Shown here piece by piece: positions 35,771 through 47,267 of a DNA stretch of 64,000 nucleotides. Made by a program: the position numbers and the translations under genes. The notes under the pieces were generated by a model. The model searched no databases. It saw nothing but the letters and a program-made list of their open reading frames with translations, and was not told the origin of the DNA. Position 1 is the first letter of the stretch, and the number at the start of each line of letters is the position of its first letter. Source of the DNA: Edaphochlamys debaryana (taxonomy: Eukaryota; Chlorophyta; Chlorophyceae; Chlamydomonadales); assembly GCA_016858145.1 (NCBI GenBank), contig JAEHOE010000001.1:2976001-3040000 (forward strand), read 5' to 3'.

Positions 35771-35786
35771 GGTGTTTCTCAACACC
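35771..35786 (+). terminator. Histone 3' palindrome of H3
   Basis: GGTGTTTCTCAACACC, 103 bases after the H3 stop, in the same AACCC...AC context as the other copies. Confidence 0.9.
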
Positions 35787-36265
35787 ACCTCTCTGCGTTA
35801 CTGCTTGATTGGCCTGGGGTGCGGGGTCTTCGTTCCCAGTACAAAGGACGAGGTCGGCCGTCTGTGTAGTCCACCCACCTCTGGCTAGGTGTAAGCTGCA
35901 GGCGTGGGCAGGACGTAAGGAGGGGAAACATGAAGCCAGCTCCAATCCTTCATCTCCACAGCGCAGGAAGGCACATAGACATTGCACGACGTTGCAAGGC
36001 CCTGCAGCTACCATGCTCCCGTCCTAAGGCCTATGGGCACATGGCCGTCCTCGCCCGCATCCCTCTAACGTTCAGCACGTTCTAGGACTGCGTGCAACAT
36101 GACACGCTGTAAGCCTCTGCACCGACCTTGCACCTCAACCAGCCTTCACTCGCCCCCGAGAATCGACACATGCCGTCATTGTCCTTCCTCACATCCCAAT
36201 CTTTGTCAGTGTTCCATCCCAAGCATTATACTGGCCTGCTAGTCCCCACGGCCCTGCAGCGCCAA
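35787..36265. other. Region between H3 and the coiled-coil gene
   Basis: Nothing recognisable; it should include the 3' UTR of the minus-strand coiled-coil gene. Confidence 0.4.
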
Positions 36266-39200
36266 CTACCGGCGTACCGTGGCGGTGGGCGGCAGCCCTG
36301 CCCCGACACCCGCTTCCCCCCTGCCTGCCGCTCCCCCTCCGCCCCCACCCCCTGCCCCGCCTCCCCCCAGGAACTCCGCCAGCATCTGGTCCACGTTGAG
36401 CACCCAGGGCCGCGCGGCGCTCTCCTTCATGAGCGGCCCGCCCGGGGTGGCCTCCTTGAGCGCCGCCGCGGGAGGGGGCAGCGCGGACTTGGTGGCTGCA
36501 TGTAGAGAAGGGGTGCGCAGGAAAGGCGAAGGCAACAACGCTGAAGCCAAGAACGAAAGCGCTTGACCGTAACCGCAAAGCGTTAGCCGACGAGGACAGA
36601 GGCCGACCGCGCAAGAACTACCATCTCGCTGCGGCCACTCGCCCCTGCGGACCCACCCCTCCCCCTCCTACCCCCGGCCCCGTTCCTCCGCACCCACCTG
36701 CCAGCACCTTGGCGTTTGCCACCACCTGCGCGTCCCGCTGCTCCTGCCAGGCCGCCATGCGGTCCAGGTAGGGGTCCGAGGGCGGGTGCGGGGCCACGCC
36801 GGGGAAGGCGCGGTCGAAGAGGGACTGAGGGAGGGGCGGGGGCGGGCAAAGAAGAGTCTCGCGACAGCCCACAACGCAAACCACCAATGCACTGGTGCTT
36901 TAGGTCGGAGTACATCACCACATACCTCTCGCACAAGAGGTGCTTCCCTCTTACTGCGCCTAACCCTTTCCAACGTGCGAGCCACCCAGCGCCCCTGCAG
37001 TGAATGACCCCCACCACCCGCTCCCGCAGTCCCGGCCCTGCACCCCGCGCACCTTGAGCACCTCCTCGTGCGCCAGCAGCGTGGACACCAGCTCCTCCCG
37101 GTCCCGAGCGGACAGCGCAAACGTCCCGTCTGCACCGCCGTACGCCGTGCTCCCCCCCGTGCCGGGCCCAACGGACCCGCCGTCCGGCGCGGCGTCGGGC
37201 GGCAGTACCCCTGACGCTGACGGTAACCCCCAGGCGCCGGCGGCGTGCCGGACCGCTGCGGCGGCTGCTGTCGCTGCCGCGCGTCCGCTGCCGGGCCTGG
37301 TGCCGCCGGGGCCGAAGGCGGCGCTGGAGGGCCGGCGGGCCTGGCTGGGCAGGCTGGCCGCGGGGGTGGGTGTGAGCAGGCTGGCCGAGAGCGGCCGTGC
37401 TACGGAGACGCCTGTGTGCAGGCGCGGGGCGCCGCTGAGGGGCCGAGAGCGCGCCTGCGCCCGATCCGTGGAGTGCTGGGCCCGGGCGGCATCTCCCTCT
37501 GCGAGCGGACGGGGCAAGGGGGGGGGCCTTGAGCTTACGCCCGACCTGCCAGTGCCGGTTGGCAGCAGGCCATACAGCGGGTCCCCTTCCCCCGTTCCCG
37601 TCGTGACCTGCTGTGCTTCTGCACCCCTCCGCCCACCCCCGCCCCCGCCCCGTGTCCGCAAGCAGCGCACGCACCCGCAGCCTTTCTCCGCTCGCGCACG
37701 TCCTCGATGCACTGCCGGAGCAGCGCCTGCAGCCCCGTGCGCTGCTGCAGCTCCGCCGTGTGGGCGGCGCGCGCCTGCTTGGTGCGCCGCCGCTCGCCCT
37801 CCAGCAGCCGCTTAAGGCTCTCGATCACGTCCTCGTAGCGCTGGATCTTGATCTGGATCGCAGAATCCGGCCCGCCAGCCCCGGCGCCGGATCCAGGTGC
37901 CGTACCAGGCCGCGCCCCCGCCGACACCGGCCTGCCGTCCAGGCCCGCCAGCCCGCCCAGGCCGCCCCCGGCCGCGACTGCGCTCATGAGCTCCTCCCGC
38001 TCCGCCGCCCCCGCCGCCACCTCCTGCAGCGCCGCCGCCAGCTGGTTCCGCAGAGCCGCGTTCTCCTTCTTGAGCGCCACGGTCTGCTTGATGAGGTACT
38101 CGCGGTCTTCCTCCTGCAGCTTGAACTGCGACCGCAGCCGCGCGTTCTCCTCCGCCAGCAGGCCGTGCTTCTTGTCCAGCACCTGGCGCGGAGGGGCGAG
38201 AGGGGGGCGGCAGAGGGTCTTTCTATGAGTTCAGGAGTTGTCGGTACACCTTCCTGTACAGCGCGGTCACGGTTGGTTACACACGGGGCTGAGGCAGCAT
38301 GTGGCGGTTTGCGTGGTGCTGACGGGCAGCGACGCGAGGAGCCTCAAGCGTCGCTCAAACCTGGCGCTGGTTGGTACCCGCGTTAGCCGCCCTACCACGC
38401 CCCGTGCCCACCCTACCACGCCCCGGCCCCCTCCCCGCCCGCCCCGCACCTGCGCAATCTGCTGCGTGGTGTCCAGCTCCTGCCTCAGCGCCATGGTCTT
38501 CTCCAGCCAGTCCACGTCCTCCTTGGGCTTGCCCCGCTCCGTGGCCACTGCCGCCTCCAGCTCGTTCAGGCGCTGCGTGAAGCGCCGCAGCGTAGTGTGC
38601 TCCTCAGTGCGCAGCGCAGCGGCCTGGGGGGGGAGGGCGGGAGGCAGGACAGGGCGCAGGAGACGGCGGCAACTTATGTACCTCAGCTCCAGTGCCGACG
38701 CCAGACTGTGGGCTCCGTCCCACCGGCCGGCGCAGCACGCCCATGCGCCACAGGAGGCGGCAGCGTGGGGAAGCCGCGGCAACTTGCGTGACTCAGCTCA
38801 AGCGCTGTCGCTAGATTGTGTCCCACACACGTGTGGCAACACGCCCCACCCTCCTTCCGCCCCACCTGTGCGTCCAGCAGCTTTTCTATCTGCTCCACCA
38901 CCTGGCCGTGCAGCTCCCTGGGGGCGTGGGCGGGGGAGGTGGGGGGCAGGGGGTAGGGTGGGGTGGCATGGGCAGGTGAGAAGCGTAGGGAGCGGGAGCG
39001 GGTAGTCGGCAGGCCCTTGGCGCTGAGCGGAGCGTCGTGCCGCCCTACCTTCCCACCCTCTGCCCTCGCCGGCCTCCCCTCCCCTGCCCCCCTCGCACCG
39101 GATGTTGGTGGTGGCCTTCCCGAAGGCGGGGTGGTTGGGCCGCTCGCCCCGCGCCACCCGCAGCTGGTCCTGCACCCGCTCCAGCTGCGCCTGCAGCTCG

Positions 39201-40683
39201 CCTTCGCGCCGCATGTAGCTCTCCTGCCGCCGTTCGTTGTCGGCGTTCAGCTCACGCACACGCGCCTGGGGTCGCAGCGGGACGGGGAAGCAAGGGCCGT
39301 CGGAACATGCGCCGGCCCAGTCTTCAGCCCATCCATGCTCAACATTCCCGGAAGCAGCCTGCCGGAAGACCAGGACCTGTCACAGCGACACCCTACGGCG
39401 GCCCCGCAAGCCCCCTTCCCCCGTATCCCCGCCCCACCTCCAGGTCCGCCGTGCTCTCCTCCAGCTGGTTGCCGCGCGACACCGCCTGCTGGTAGGCCTC
39501 CTGCAGGTCCCGGTAGGCGGCCGTGCGGGAGGGCGAGCGGGCGCCGTGCCGCCGGGAGGGCGAGACGCTGCGGTGAAGAGTTGACCAGGGCCGGGAGGGG
39601 GAGTTGGTTGCGACGTGCGAGCGTGATCACAGCTCCCCTCCGCCGACCGCCCCGCAGGACACAAGCCGGCACCTTGCACACCGCCCCACCCAGCTTCTCT
39701 CCCCGAAGTCCTCCCCCTGTTCCACACGAGCTCCATCCCCAATGAGCCAGACCAGGCCCGACCCACTTGCGGGACGCGCTGCCGTACGTCCGCGGCGGCC
39801 CCCCCTCGTCCCCCGACGCGTCCGTGTTGACCCCGCTGGCGTTGGACACGCGGCGCGAGGAGGCGCGGGAGGCGTTGGTGAGGGCCGAGGTGGGGCGCTC
39901 CCCGGCGCCGCCCAGCCCCGCCAGCCCCGAGCTGAAGGACGCCCCGTGGGCCAGGGTGGAGGCGCGGGGCGCGGAGGGGCCCACCAGGGACGCGCTGGGG
40001 CCCCGCGCCAGGCCGTGGGACATGGACGTCATGGTCCGGGGCAGGCGCCGGGAGGCGCTGACGCTCTGGCCTGAGGGGAGTACAAGGGCGGGGCGTGGGG
40101 GCCAGGGAAGTGGGGTGCGGTTCCATGGGGCTGAGGGGCTGTGGCTGGGCCGCGGGCCGCTGAGCGGCAGGACCAGCCGGCTGCAGTGCCCTGGGCGCCC
40201 TGGGAGCAAGGGCCCAGTGCCATGATGTAATGCCATGCGAATGCCCCATACGAGCCTCAGGCCAGCGCTCGCCATGACTGGGGCTCCTCAGGCGTGACCC
40301 ATCTGCCGCCTGGCGGAGGCAGGGCCCCGCCATGCAGCTCACCCTGGGCCCCCCGAGCCATGGAGTTGTGCCGCTTGAACTGCGCATGCCTCTCGCTCTT
40401 GGCGAGTGCCTCTAGCTCCTGGCGCAACTGGGCAGCCTGGGGGTAGCGGGGAGCAGGACAGCACGGCCGCCGAGGTCATTGTGCTTCAAGGGACCGGGCG
40501 CTGCGTCGCTCGGGAGGGGGCCGCCCCTCTGGCCTCTGCCTGGGGTGGACAGCCTTGTACCCCATCCCCGAGCCTCTATTTGCCCCCCATCGGCGCCCCC
40601 GCGAGTCCCACCTTATCCTGCATCCGCTCCAGCGGCAGGTAGCCAACTGTGGGGTTGCCGTTCCGGGTAGACTCCTCCGCCAT
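36266..40683 (-). CDS. Coiled-coil protein of unknown function (807 residues)
   Basis: I cannot name this family. Eleven exons in full phase agreement: 40683-40612, 40436-40343, 40070-39767, 39567-39438, 39265-39099, 38917-38866, 38623-38450, 38182-37675, 37618-37053, 36824-36698, 36495-36266. The N-terminus (VGYLPLERMQDK, then AAQLRQELEALAKSERHAQF) is helical. A Ser/Arg-rich, probably disordered stretch follows (residues about 60-155, with RASSRRVSNAS and SPSRRHGARSPSRT). A long coiled coil covers residues about 160-450: DLQEAYQQAVSRGNQLEES, QAQLERVQDQLRVARGE, KKHGLLAEENARLRSQFKLQ, YEDVIESLKRLLEGERRRTK, LQALLRQCIEDVRERR. A disordered Ala/Pro/Ser region and a C-terminal segment containing SLFDRAFPGVAPHPPSDPYL end the protein. 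Such architecture is common in ciliary and basal-body proteins; that is inference only. Confidence 0.78.
38666..38820. repeat. Duplicated segment in an intron of the coiled-coil gene
   Basis: About 45 bases (cggcaactt...tcagctc...gtg) occur at 38666-38710 and again, diverged, at 38776-38820, 110 bases apart, between exons 38917-38866 and 38623-38450. Confidence 0.6.
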
Positions 40684-41450
40684 GGTGTCCCGCGTTTCGG
40701 GCGACGCTGAGTTATGGGCCCGCTCTGTGCCTCCTCTCTCCTCGTTAATCGGAGCTTCACCGGAGAGACCCGCTACCGCGTGCGAAGGACGCCGAGACCG
40801 CTTTAGGTCCCTAAGCGTGGACGACGCCTTCCACTCGTGTGACTGTGTCGATAGGCGCCTTACGCTGTGAAAGTCGCTCAGAAGAATGGCTGGGGCTCAG
40901 CTCCAGCCCACCAGCGCAAGGGAGGAATGGCCCAGAGCCGAGCGGTGCCGCCCAGGCCCACGGCCATTTGCCTAGTGCTTCATATATCTATACAATGTCG
41001 CTAGTGTTCAGCGAGGCTCGGGCCGCGGACAAAGGGCTCGAAGAGTGGAAGTTGCGTTCGCGCTCTCGTATGGAAGCAATTAGGCTATTAGGTACAACTT
41101 CTTATCATAACGATGCTTGAGCTCAGTTAACATGCCAAATTGATGAGCGCGGGATCGACAACCATACCGCGTGCCGGTCTCCGCCCCCGCCCCTCGCCCG
41201 CGACTTCCCCCGCCCCCCTACGCGCCCTGCCCCCGACAATCCTGCCGCCCCCTCTTTCAGTCATACATGCAAACGAACAAAGCCCACCAACAGCAACAGA
41301 TCCACCGAGCGCGAGTGTCAAAATCCGGACTGGCATCCCAACACTGCCACGACGCATGCCTGCTTCGCTACACCGCGGCATCACCGGCCTCTCTGGCCCC
41401 GCTCTCGGCCGTGCGCCCGCGCTTGGCCGCCAGGGCCGCCGCGGAAGGGT
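40684..41450. other. Upstream region of the coiled-coil gene
   Basis: It holds the promoter/5' UTR of the coiled-coil gene. No supported gene was seen. Confidence 0.4.
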
Positions 41451-41455
41451 TTACA
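41451..41455 (-). terminator. TGTAA poly(A) signal of dolichyl-diphosphatase
   Basis: TTACA on the + strand, 54 bases past the minus-strand stop codon at 41509. Confidence 0.6.
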
Positions 41456-41508
41456 CACCACCCATACCATACCGCCACAAACCCAAACTCTGCCACCACG
41501 GCAACCCT

Positions 41509-42785
41509 CTACTGCGCTTTCTTGCGCTGGTCCTTGTTGGCCATGCCCCGGAAGAAGGCGGCCTCCTCCCTCAATGGGTCCGTCACGTCCCACGTGGACT
41601 TGAGGTGGAGCAGGGTGCCGAGGGGCGTTGCACACACCCGCGTCCAGACAGGCCACAAGAGGACTTGGTACCATACGGCACCTAGGGCCAGCCCCAACAC
41701 GCCGCCGGCGACCACCTGCACGGCAGCGAGAACGGGACAGCACCGGAGCCGTATGCGGTGGGGATCATGGACGTGGCTTCAAGACCCTCGAACGATCGAA
41801 CGAACCAGTGGCCCCTCCTCACAGGTTGTGGCGGCTCCCCAAGTACAGGGCTCCAGCCACCCTCGAAGGTGCCAGGCTACCCTTTTAGATGCAGCTCTTG
41901 ATGGCACAACGCGCGGGCCCCCTCGCCCCACATACCGCCGTCCTCCATATACACAGTGCGCCCAGGTGCCCCCTTCCTTGCTTCAGCCTGATTGCCGCTG
42001 CGCTGCACGCACCTGGTCCCAGCTGTGGTAGCCGAGGTACCACCGCGACAGCCCCGTCAGCCAGGCGGCGAAGACCAGGCCCAGCACCTCGCACGAATCC
42101 GCCAGGCGTGTGCCCCTGTATGTTGTGAATGGGGAGGGGCCGGTTAGCATGCCTGCAGGACTCAGGCAGAAGCACTGCTGCGAGTTCATGTAGCGGACTG
42201 TAGGAGCTGTCCCCCCGACGTTGAGAGTTCGAAAGAGTGGCTGCCATGGCGGAGCTGAGGGGGGGCCGGGGAGCAGCTCCTTCCAACTCACAGGCTCTTG
42301 CCGTGGGGGTGACGTGCCGCCAGGAACCCGTGCAGCGCCAGGCCGAAGGCAATGCACGACGTGTGCGAGCTTGGCATGCCGTGGCTGTCGCACTGAGGGA
42401 GTTGGGGGAGGGAAGCTGGGGACTGAGCTGGGAGGCGGAGGTGAGGGGTATGAGTGTGGGGGGCTCACCAAGTTGAGGACAAGGCAGGTCTCTGCCGGAC
42501 GGGCGTGCGCGAAGAGTTGCTTCAGCACCCGCGCGATACCCTCATTGATAATGAAACCTGCGACGATGACGCCCTCGTGGATTTCTCTGCACGCGAGAAA
42601 GCCGATCGTTGGCGAGGGGTCGCGCTTGTGCTCCAAGCCACCGCCGCTCACCGTCGCGAGTAGAACTTAGATGCATGGTGGATGATTAGCAGATAAGGCA
42701 ATAGGGCCGAGTACGCGAGGACCTTGCCGACGACATCTCCCTCCTCATAATGCAGACAAGTGAAGCTAGTCAGTGCTGGCGCCAT
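41509..42785 (-). CDS. DOLPP1: Dolichyl-diphosphatase (DOLPP1/LPP-gamma family, PAP2 fold)
   Basis: This ER membrane enzyme hydrolyses dolichyl diphosphate to dolichyl phosphate, recycling the lipid carrier of N-glycosylation. Five exons: 42785-42652, 42586-42469, 42392-42292, 42115-42013, 41715-41509; 220 residues in consistent phase. The three PAP2 phosphatase motifs are intact: KQLFAHARP (K-x6-RP), CDSHGMPSSHTS (PSSH), and LSRWYLGYHSWDQ (SR-x5-H-x3-D). The N-terminus FTCLHYEEGDVVGKVLAYSA matches the family pattern of T.V.Y..GD..G...A. Four to five hydrophobic helices are visible, including AFGLALHGFLA and VVAGGVLGLALGAVWYQVLL. The C-terminus is Lys-rich (NKDQRKKAQ), compatible with ER retention. 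Members in animals are about 240 residues. The start is the first ATG of the conserved block. Confidence 0.93.
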
Positions 42786-44300
42786 GGCAAGCAGAGCGGC
42801 TGGCGGATTTTCCAGTTATTGCGGTTAAGGGGTTGAAGGTTGCCAGGGGTGCCAGTCGGGGGCAGTGCGGGCACCCGTCTCGGTGGCACGAACACGCCGT
42901 GCGCAGGCCCTTCCCCTCCCGCCTGTCACGAGCTGCCCCAAAGCGAGCCTGCTTCACCACGTTGCAGATTTGCGGTCTACTACCCACGAGCAGAAGCGGC
43001 GACAGAGTTTGCACATGACTGGGTAGCGCCGACCTGCACCTGGGCTGGGCATCTTGCTTTGGCCACTTCTGCCGGGGCCAGGGGCGTCCATCCCTTCACT
43101 TGGCCCACGGCCCTCGCGAAACTTCGCGGCCAGTACACTTGTCCATCCAACAACATACCAACGATGCTGACAGCCAGGTGCTCGTACGAGAGCACGAACT
43201 GCACGTACAATGCACATACTGACCGGGACCTGGTACTTACACGAGGAAGCTCGAGGCCACCGCCGCTACTGGTCCTCCACCCTCACACTTGCACTCGCAG
43301 GGGTTGCCCCGCACGGCAATCTCTTCCCCGCGCCTTGTGCGCATCACAGACCTTTAAGCCCACAGAAGAAAGATACATACCACAGAATTTGCCGCCTCCC
43401 GCTCACAATGCTTCACGGTGTCAAAGCGCATTAGGGGTAGGCCCGCAAGGGCATACTATGGTCCTCTCTGGAAAGGCAGCCTAAATCCCAGGCAGGCTAA
43501 CAGAGGCAGGCCCTTGTCGCGCTTATCGGTGCAATTGACTCTTGTAAGTCGACCGCCAATACGGCGCTTGGAGCACACCACGTTAGCCTTAGCCGCTGAC
43601 CCAGGTGGCCAGGTCGCAGGCCTTGAGGATAGGGACTTCTAGACACTTGACCAGGGGCCCCCAAGTCCCCGGCTTGCCCGGAGCGGGTCAGTTGTAAAGC
43701 AGGTATTAGCGCTTGACAATGTGATGAACGGTGGTACAGACTACGAGTGTCAGAGCGGCCCGCACCTTGCAAACCATTAGGGCCCGAAAAGGGGCTGAGC
43801 CTCCGCCGCCGCGTGTGAATCCTCCCAAGCTCGTTCCCGCCTCAAGCCGACGAACAGAGCGGGCCGTTCCGCACACTAAGTGGAAGCTCCTACCAGGGGC
43901 AACCGACGACTGTCTCGCACAGCAGGCAAGGGAGCAACCAGGGTCGGGAGTCAAGGTCCAAGCCGCAACAATGCACTCCTCCCTATCCATCCAGGGTGAG
44001 GTTTCGTCATCCCAAGCCGTCAACCGTAAAGACAGCACGGTACGCGCCTGCTGCTCACTCCGAATCATATGTATGAGAACCGACACGCCCCCGTCCACGA
44101 ATGATTAATGCTGAAAGCTTATCAATATCCGCCCACCCCCCCGCTCCACACCACCTCACGGCGGCAGAGCCCAACAACCACAATAAAGGTATCATAATGC
44201 GCTGTACCACAACCCCTGCTCCTTGCTGAACACACCGTCTGCCCGCCCGCCCGCCAGCCTGCTCGAGGGCTGCAGCTGCAGCTGCGGCTGCGGCTGCCGC
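42786..44300. other. Intergenic region upstream of dolichyl-diphosphatase
   Basis: Open frames here have no recognisable domains, no consistent splice structure and no homopolymer-free coding look. It should hold the dolichyl-diphosphatase promoter and the 3' UTR of the orphan gene to the right. Confidence 0.4.
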
Positions 44301-45947
44301 TCACGCAAAGCGCGACTGCGCCTTCTCCTGCCCCTTGACGCGGAAGGACCGGGTCCGCTGCACCCCTGCTGCCCCGCTGGTCCCCGACAGCGGCTCCAGG
44401 CGGCCCTTGGGCGCCGTCGGCAGCACGCCCCGCAGCGCCTGCTCCGCGGCGTTGACTGCGCGAGACTCACTCATGGTGGTGCCGCGGTTGAGGTCGGCGG
44501 CAAGGGCGGCGGACAGCGGGGTGCCCACGGGGCTGGCTGGCTCCTTCTCTTTGGAGAGCCGGCCCATCCCGAAGAAGCCCAGGAACGGAGCGAAGGAGAC
44601 GCGCGGGCGGGAGGGCGCTGTTAGGCCTGCCGACGCCGCCGGCGTGCCGTTGTTGCTGACGCCTCGGCTCGCTGGTGCTGACTTGGAGGTGTAGTGGCCG
44701 GGAGAGCCCGGCGCCCCCGCAATGCGGCCGCTGTTCACGGCGTCCAGAACCGCCGCCTGCGCCCCGCCCTGGCCTGGCCCGAGGCCGTTGGTGACCGACT
44801 TCTGGCGCTGCGACGCGGCGATGGCGGAGGCCAGCAGCGCGTGGTTGCCGGTGGCCGACTTGGCGGATTTGGCGGCCGCGAACTCGGCTGCCGCAAAGGC
44901 AATCGCCTGGGTGAGCTCGTCGGCCGACGCCACGCTGCTACCGCCAGCCCCACGCGCGCTGAAGCTGACGGCCGCGTTCGCCCGGGCCAGGCGTGCGGCC
45001 TCGATGGCGGCCGCCGCCGCGCCCATGGGCGCCGCCCGCTTGGCCCCCGGCTGTGCGTTTGCCAGGTCAATGCCCATCCTCGCGCGGTACACCACGCGGC
45101 TGTCCCGGCTGCGCGCCACCTTGACCGGCTCATCGTCGTCCTCGTCTCGTGCCGCGTTGGCGCCGTGGCTGTAGCGGCCCAGCCCGAACTTGGAGCGGCC
45201 GTTGGGCCCTCCCACGGAGGATGCGGAGCGGGTGCGGTCCGCCACGTCCTCCGGCCGGACGCTGGGCGACTTGTTGCCCGAGAACAGCTGCGTGAGGCGC
45301 TGCCACAGGCCGCGCGGCCCGCTGACGCGCCCCGGCGCGGGCTCGGCGATGGGGGCGTAGTCCAGCTCGTCGGCTGCGTCCTGGGCCGCCATGCGCGCCT
45401 TCATGCGCTCCCGCTTGATGTCCGTCTCAAAGCGCATTAGAGCCGCCTCCTGCTCCCGCGCCTCGAGCGAGTCACGCGCCTCGCCCGGGTCCGTCACGAC
45501 CACCTTCTGGGACCGCTGGGACGCGCCCCCGGCGCCGCCGATGCCAATGCCGCCGCCGGCACTGGCGCGGGCGGCTGGGCGGCAGCCCCCAAGGCACACC
45601 CCGCCGCACGCCCCCGTGCAGGGCTCGCCGTCGTCCGCGCCCCCCGCGTGGGAGTGCATGAGGTCCGCCAGGGAGGTGAGCGAGGCCGCGCGGGTGGCCA
45701 GCGTCTCTGCGTACATGGCGGCATCGATGGAGGCGCGGGGGTTGCGGCGGCGGCTGCCTCCGTAGCCGCCGGCGGTGGATCGCCGGCCTGACGTGGCGGC
45801 TGAGGCGGAGAAGGCGCGCACCTCCCCGTCCGCCGAGATCTGGGAGCGGACCAGCAATGCCTTGCGGGAGCGAGGCGCCTGTTTGAGGTCTACGCTCCAG
45901 CGCGCGCCGGCGGTGGCGTTGGGGAGGGGCCCTGCCGTGGGCTGCAT
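44301..45947 (-). CDS. Orphan, largely disordered protein (548 residues)
   Basis: I do not recognise this gene. It is a single open exon with good volvocine codon use. The first credible start is the ATG at 45947 (MQPTAGPLPNATAG); it directly follows CCCCGCAG-CC, so a 5' UTR intron may end just upstream. Visible features: SVDLKQAPRSRKALLVRSQI near the N-terminus; a cysteine ladder CTGACGGVCLGGC (four Cys, each four residues apart) around residue 112; Gly-Ile-Gly-rich GGIGIGGAGG; a charged helical stretch EAREQEAALMRFETDIKRER; and WQRLTQLFSGNKSPS. C-terminal to these are Ala-rich helices (AFAAAEFAAAKSAKSATG), a short hydrophobic patch FAPFLGFFGMG, and a basic end, QRTRSFRVKGQEKAQSRFA. There is no signal peptide or transmembrane helix. 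Many RxxS and SP sites suggest phosphorylation. Confidence 0.6.
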   Translation of the reverse strand: MQPTAGPLPNATAGARWSVDLKQAPRSRKALLVRSQISADGEVRAFSASAATSGRRSTAGGYGGSRRRNPRASIDAAMYAETLATRAASLTSLADLMHSHAGGADDGEPCTGACGGVCLGGCRPAARASAGGGIGIGGAGGASQRSQKVVVTDPGEARDSLEAREQEAALMRFETDIKRERMKARMAAQDAADELDYAPIAEPAPGRVSGPRGLWQRLTQLFSGNKSPSVRPEDVADRTRSASSVGGPNGRSKFGLGRYSHGANAARDEDDDEPVKVARSRDSRVVYRARMGIDLANAQPGAKRAAPMGAAAAAIEAARLARANAAVSFSARGAGGSSVASADELTQAIAFAAAEFAAAKSAKSATGNHALLASAIAASQRQKSVTNGLGPGQGGAQAAVLDAVNSGRIAGAPGSPGHYTSKSAPASRGVSNNGTPAASAGLTAPSRPRVSFAPFLGFFGMGRLSKEKEPASPVGTPLSAALAADLNRGTTMSESRAVNAAEQALRGVLPTAPKGRLEPLSGTSGAAGVQRTRSFRVKGQEKAQSRFA

Positions 45948-47267
45948 GGCTGCGGGGTCGGGCACATATGAAGGGGTTTTGAGGCGTGTAAAGGCTCATT
46001 CTGGATCATAAGATCCAACTATCAGAGCACCATGCATACGTGGCCAGGTACAGAGACCGCACACGGGCTCTGCGTGCATAGCGGGGCTCACAGCGCATGG
46101 GCAAGCCCGTTCTCCAAACCGCAAGCGCCCGCTCTGCGATCCTCCGCTCCCGGCCTCTCCTCTGCACAGACGTACCTTGCTCGGCGGCAGGTAGCGTGCT
46201 CTCACAGAGCGGGCCTGCTGACAGGTCCTGCTTCTGGGCTTGCTGGACGGCCTGTGGAGGGGTGGGTGGAGGGACGGGAGAGATTACGTACTGCGCGGTT
46301 TTGCACAGGTTTTGAGAGCTTGACAAGGGTACGGGCAGGGCAGGGCAGGGCACGGCCACGGCCGTAGCCACGGCCACGGTCACGGCGCGGCGGCCAGTCA
46401 GGTCAGGTCAGGTCAGGTGTGCCCAGGTCGTGTCCAGGTCGTTGGTCGGGGTCGTTTCGCGGCGTCTGGAGTCTACTCCAGTGTCAACGCCGTCAAGATG
46501 CGCTTACCAGGGCCCGAAGCTTCTCTTGTAGCTGTGCGGCTTGTCCTGCTGCGCCTTTCGCAGGCAACGCGCACACTTGAGCTCTGGCTGATGGACTGCG
46601 CGGGCACTCCTCTAATGAACCTGAAGGCATTGCCCAGCGCACAAGTATCCGAGGCCGCGCTGGGGCCAGAGCTCGGCGTCCAAGCCAGGCTGGGGAATTC
46701 GCGCAGAGCGTGAGGACTTCGTGCGTAGCCTACTTGTGCATACAACAAGCATGTAGGCTTATGTCAGTGCTTGTGGAAAGTACTTCTCATGAGGGTGGGA
46801 AAGCGGAGGCCACACGGCTCTGCACGGAAAGAGAAGTACGTCTGGCGAGTTTCGCGCACGCAGCAAGCTTTCAAGGGCCCAGTGCTATACAGCGAGTTGT
46901 TATCTAGATAAGAGGTCGCCGTGCTGAGGATGTCCTGTTGCCTTGGCGCCCGTCGAACTTGTGTGGAAGCCGACTGCTGGGAGCGTGCGTTCGCAACATA
47001 CGTCCCGCCACTAACTAAACTGCGTCCTGTGTTGCGGCGTGTGAGGTGGCCGCTCCAAGCACATCTGCCGTCGCCCACGTGGGCCTGTCGCCCCGAACCC
47101 CCCCCCCACCCCGCCGACGACGTACCCCTCGTGCGTACCCCGCGGCACTACGCCCCGTTGTCTATAATAACCCCTCGTGGACTCTCTCGCCCTTTCCCCC
47201 CACTCTCTCCCCATCAGGCCCCATCCGCCCCTTGCTCGAGTTTTACCCCTGGCCATGCAACTACTTA
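45948..47267. other. Intergenic region
   Basis: Apart from the microsatellites, I see nothing supported. The upstream region of the orphan gene lies at its left end. Confidence 0.35.
46330..46420. repeat. Cluster of microsatellites
   Basis: Three adjoining short tandem repeats: (gggca)n, an imperfect (cacggc)n, and (ggtca)n. Confidence 0.8.

Noticed and set aside
42840..43484. 214-residue + strand open frame upstream of dolichyl-diphosphatase
   Set aside because: No domain, mixed composition, no splice or start context; likely chance.
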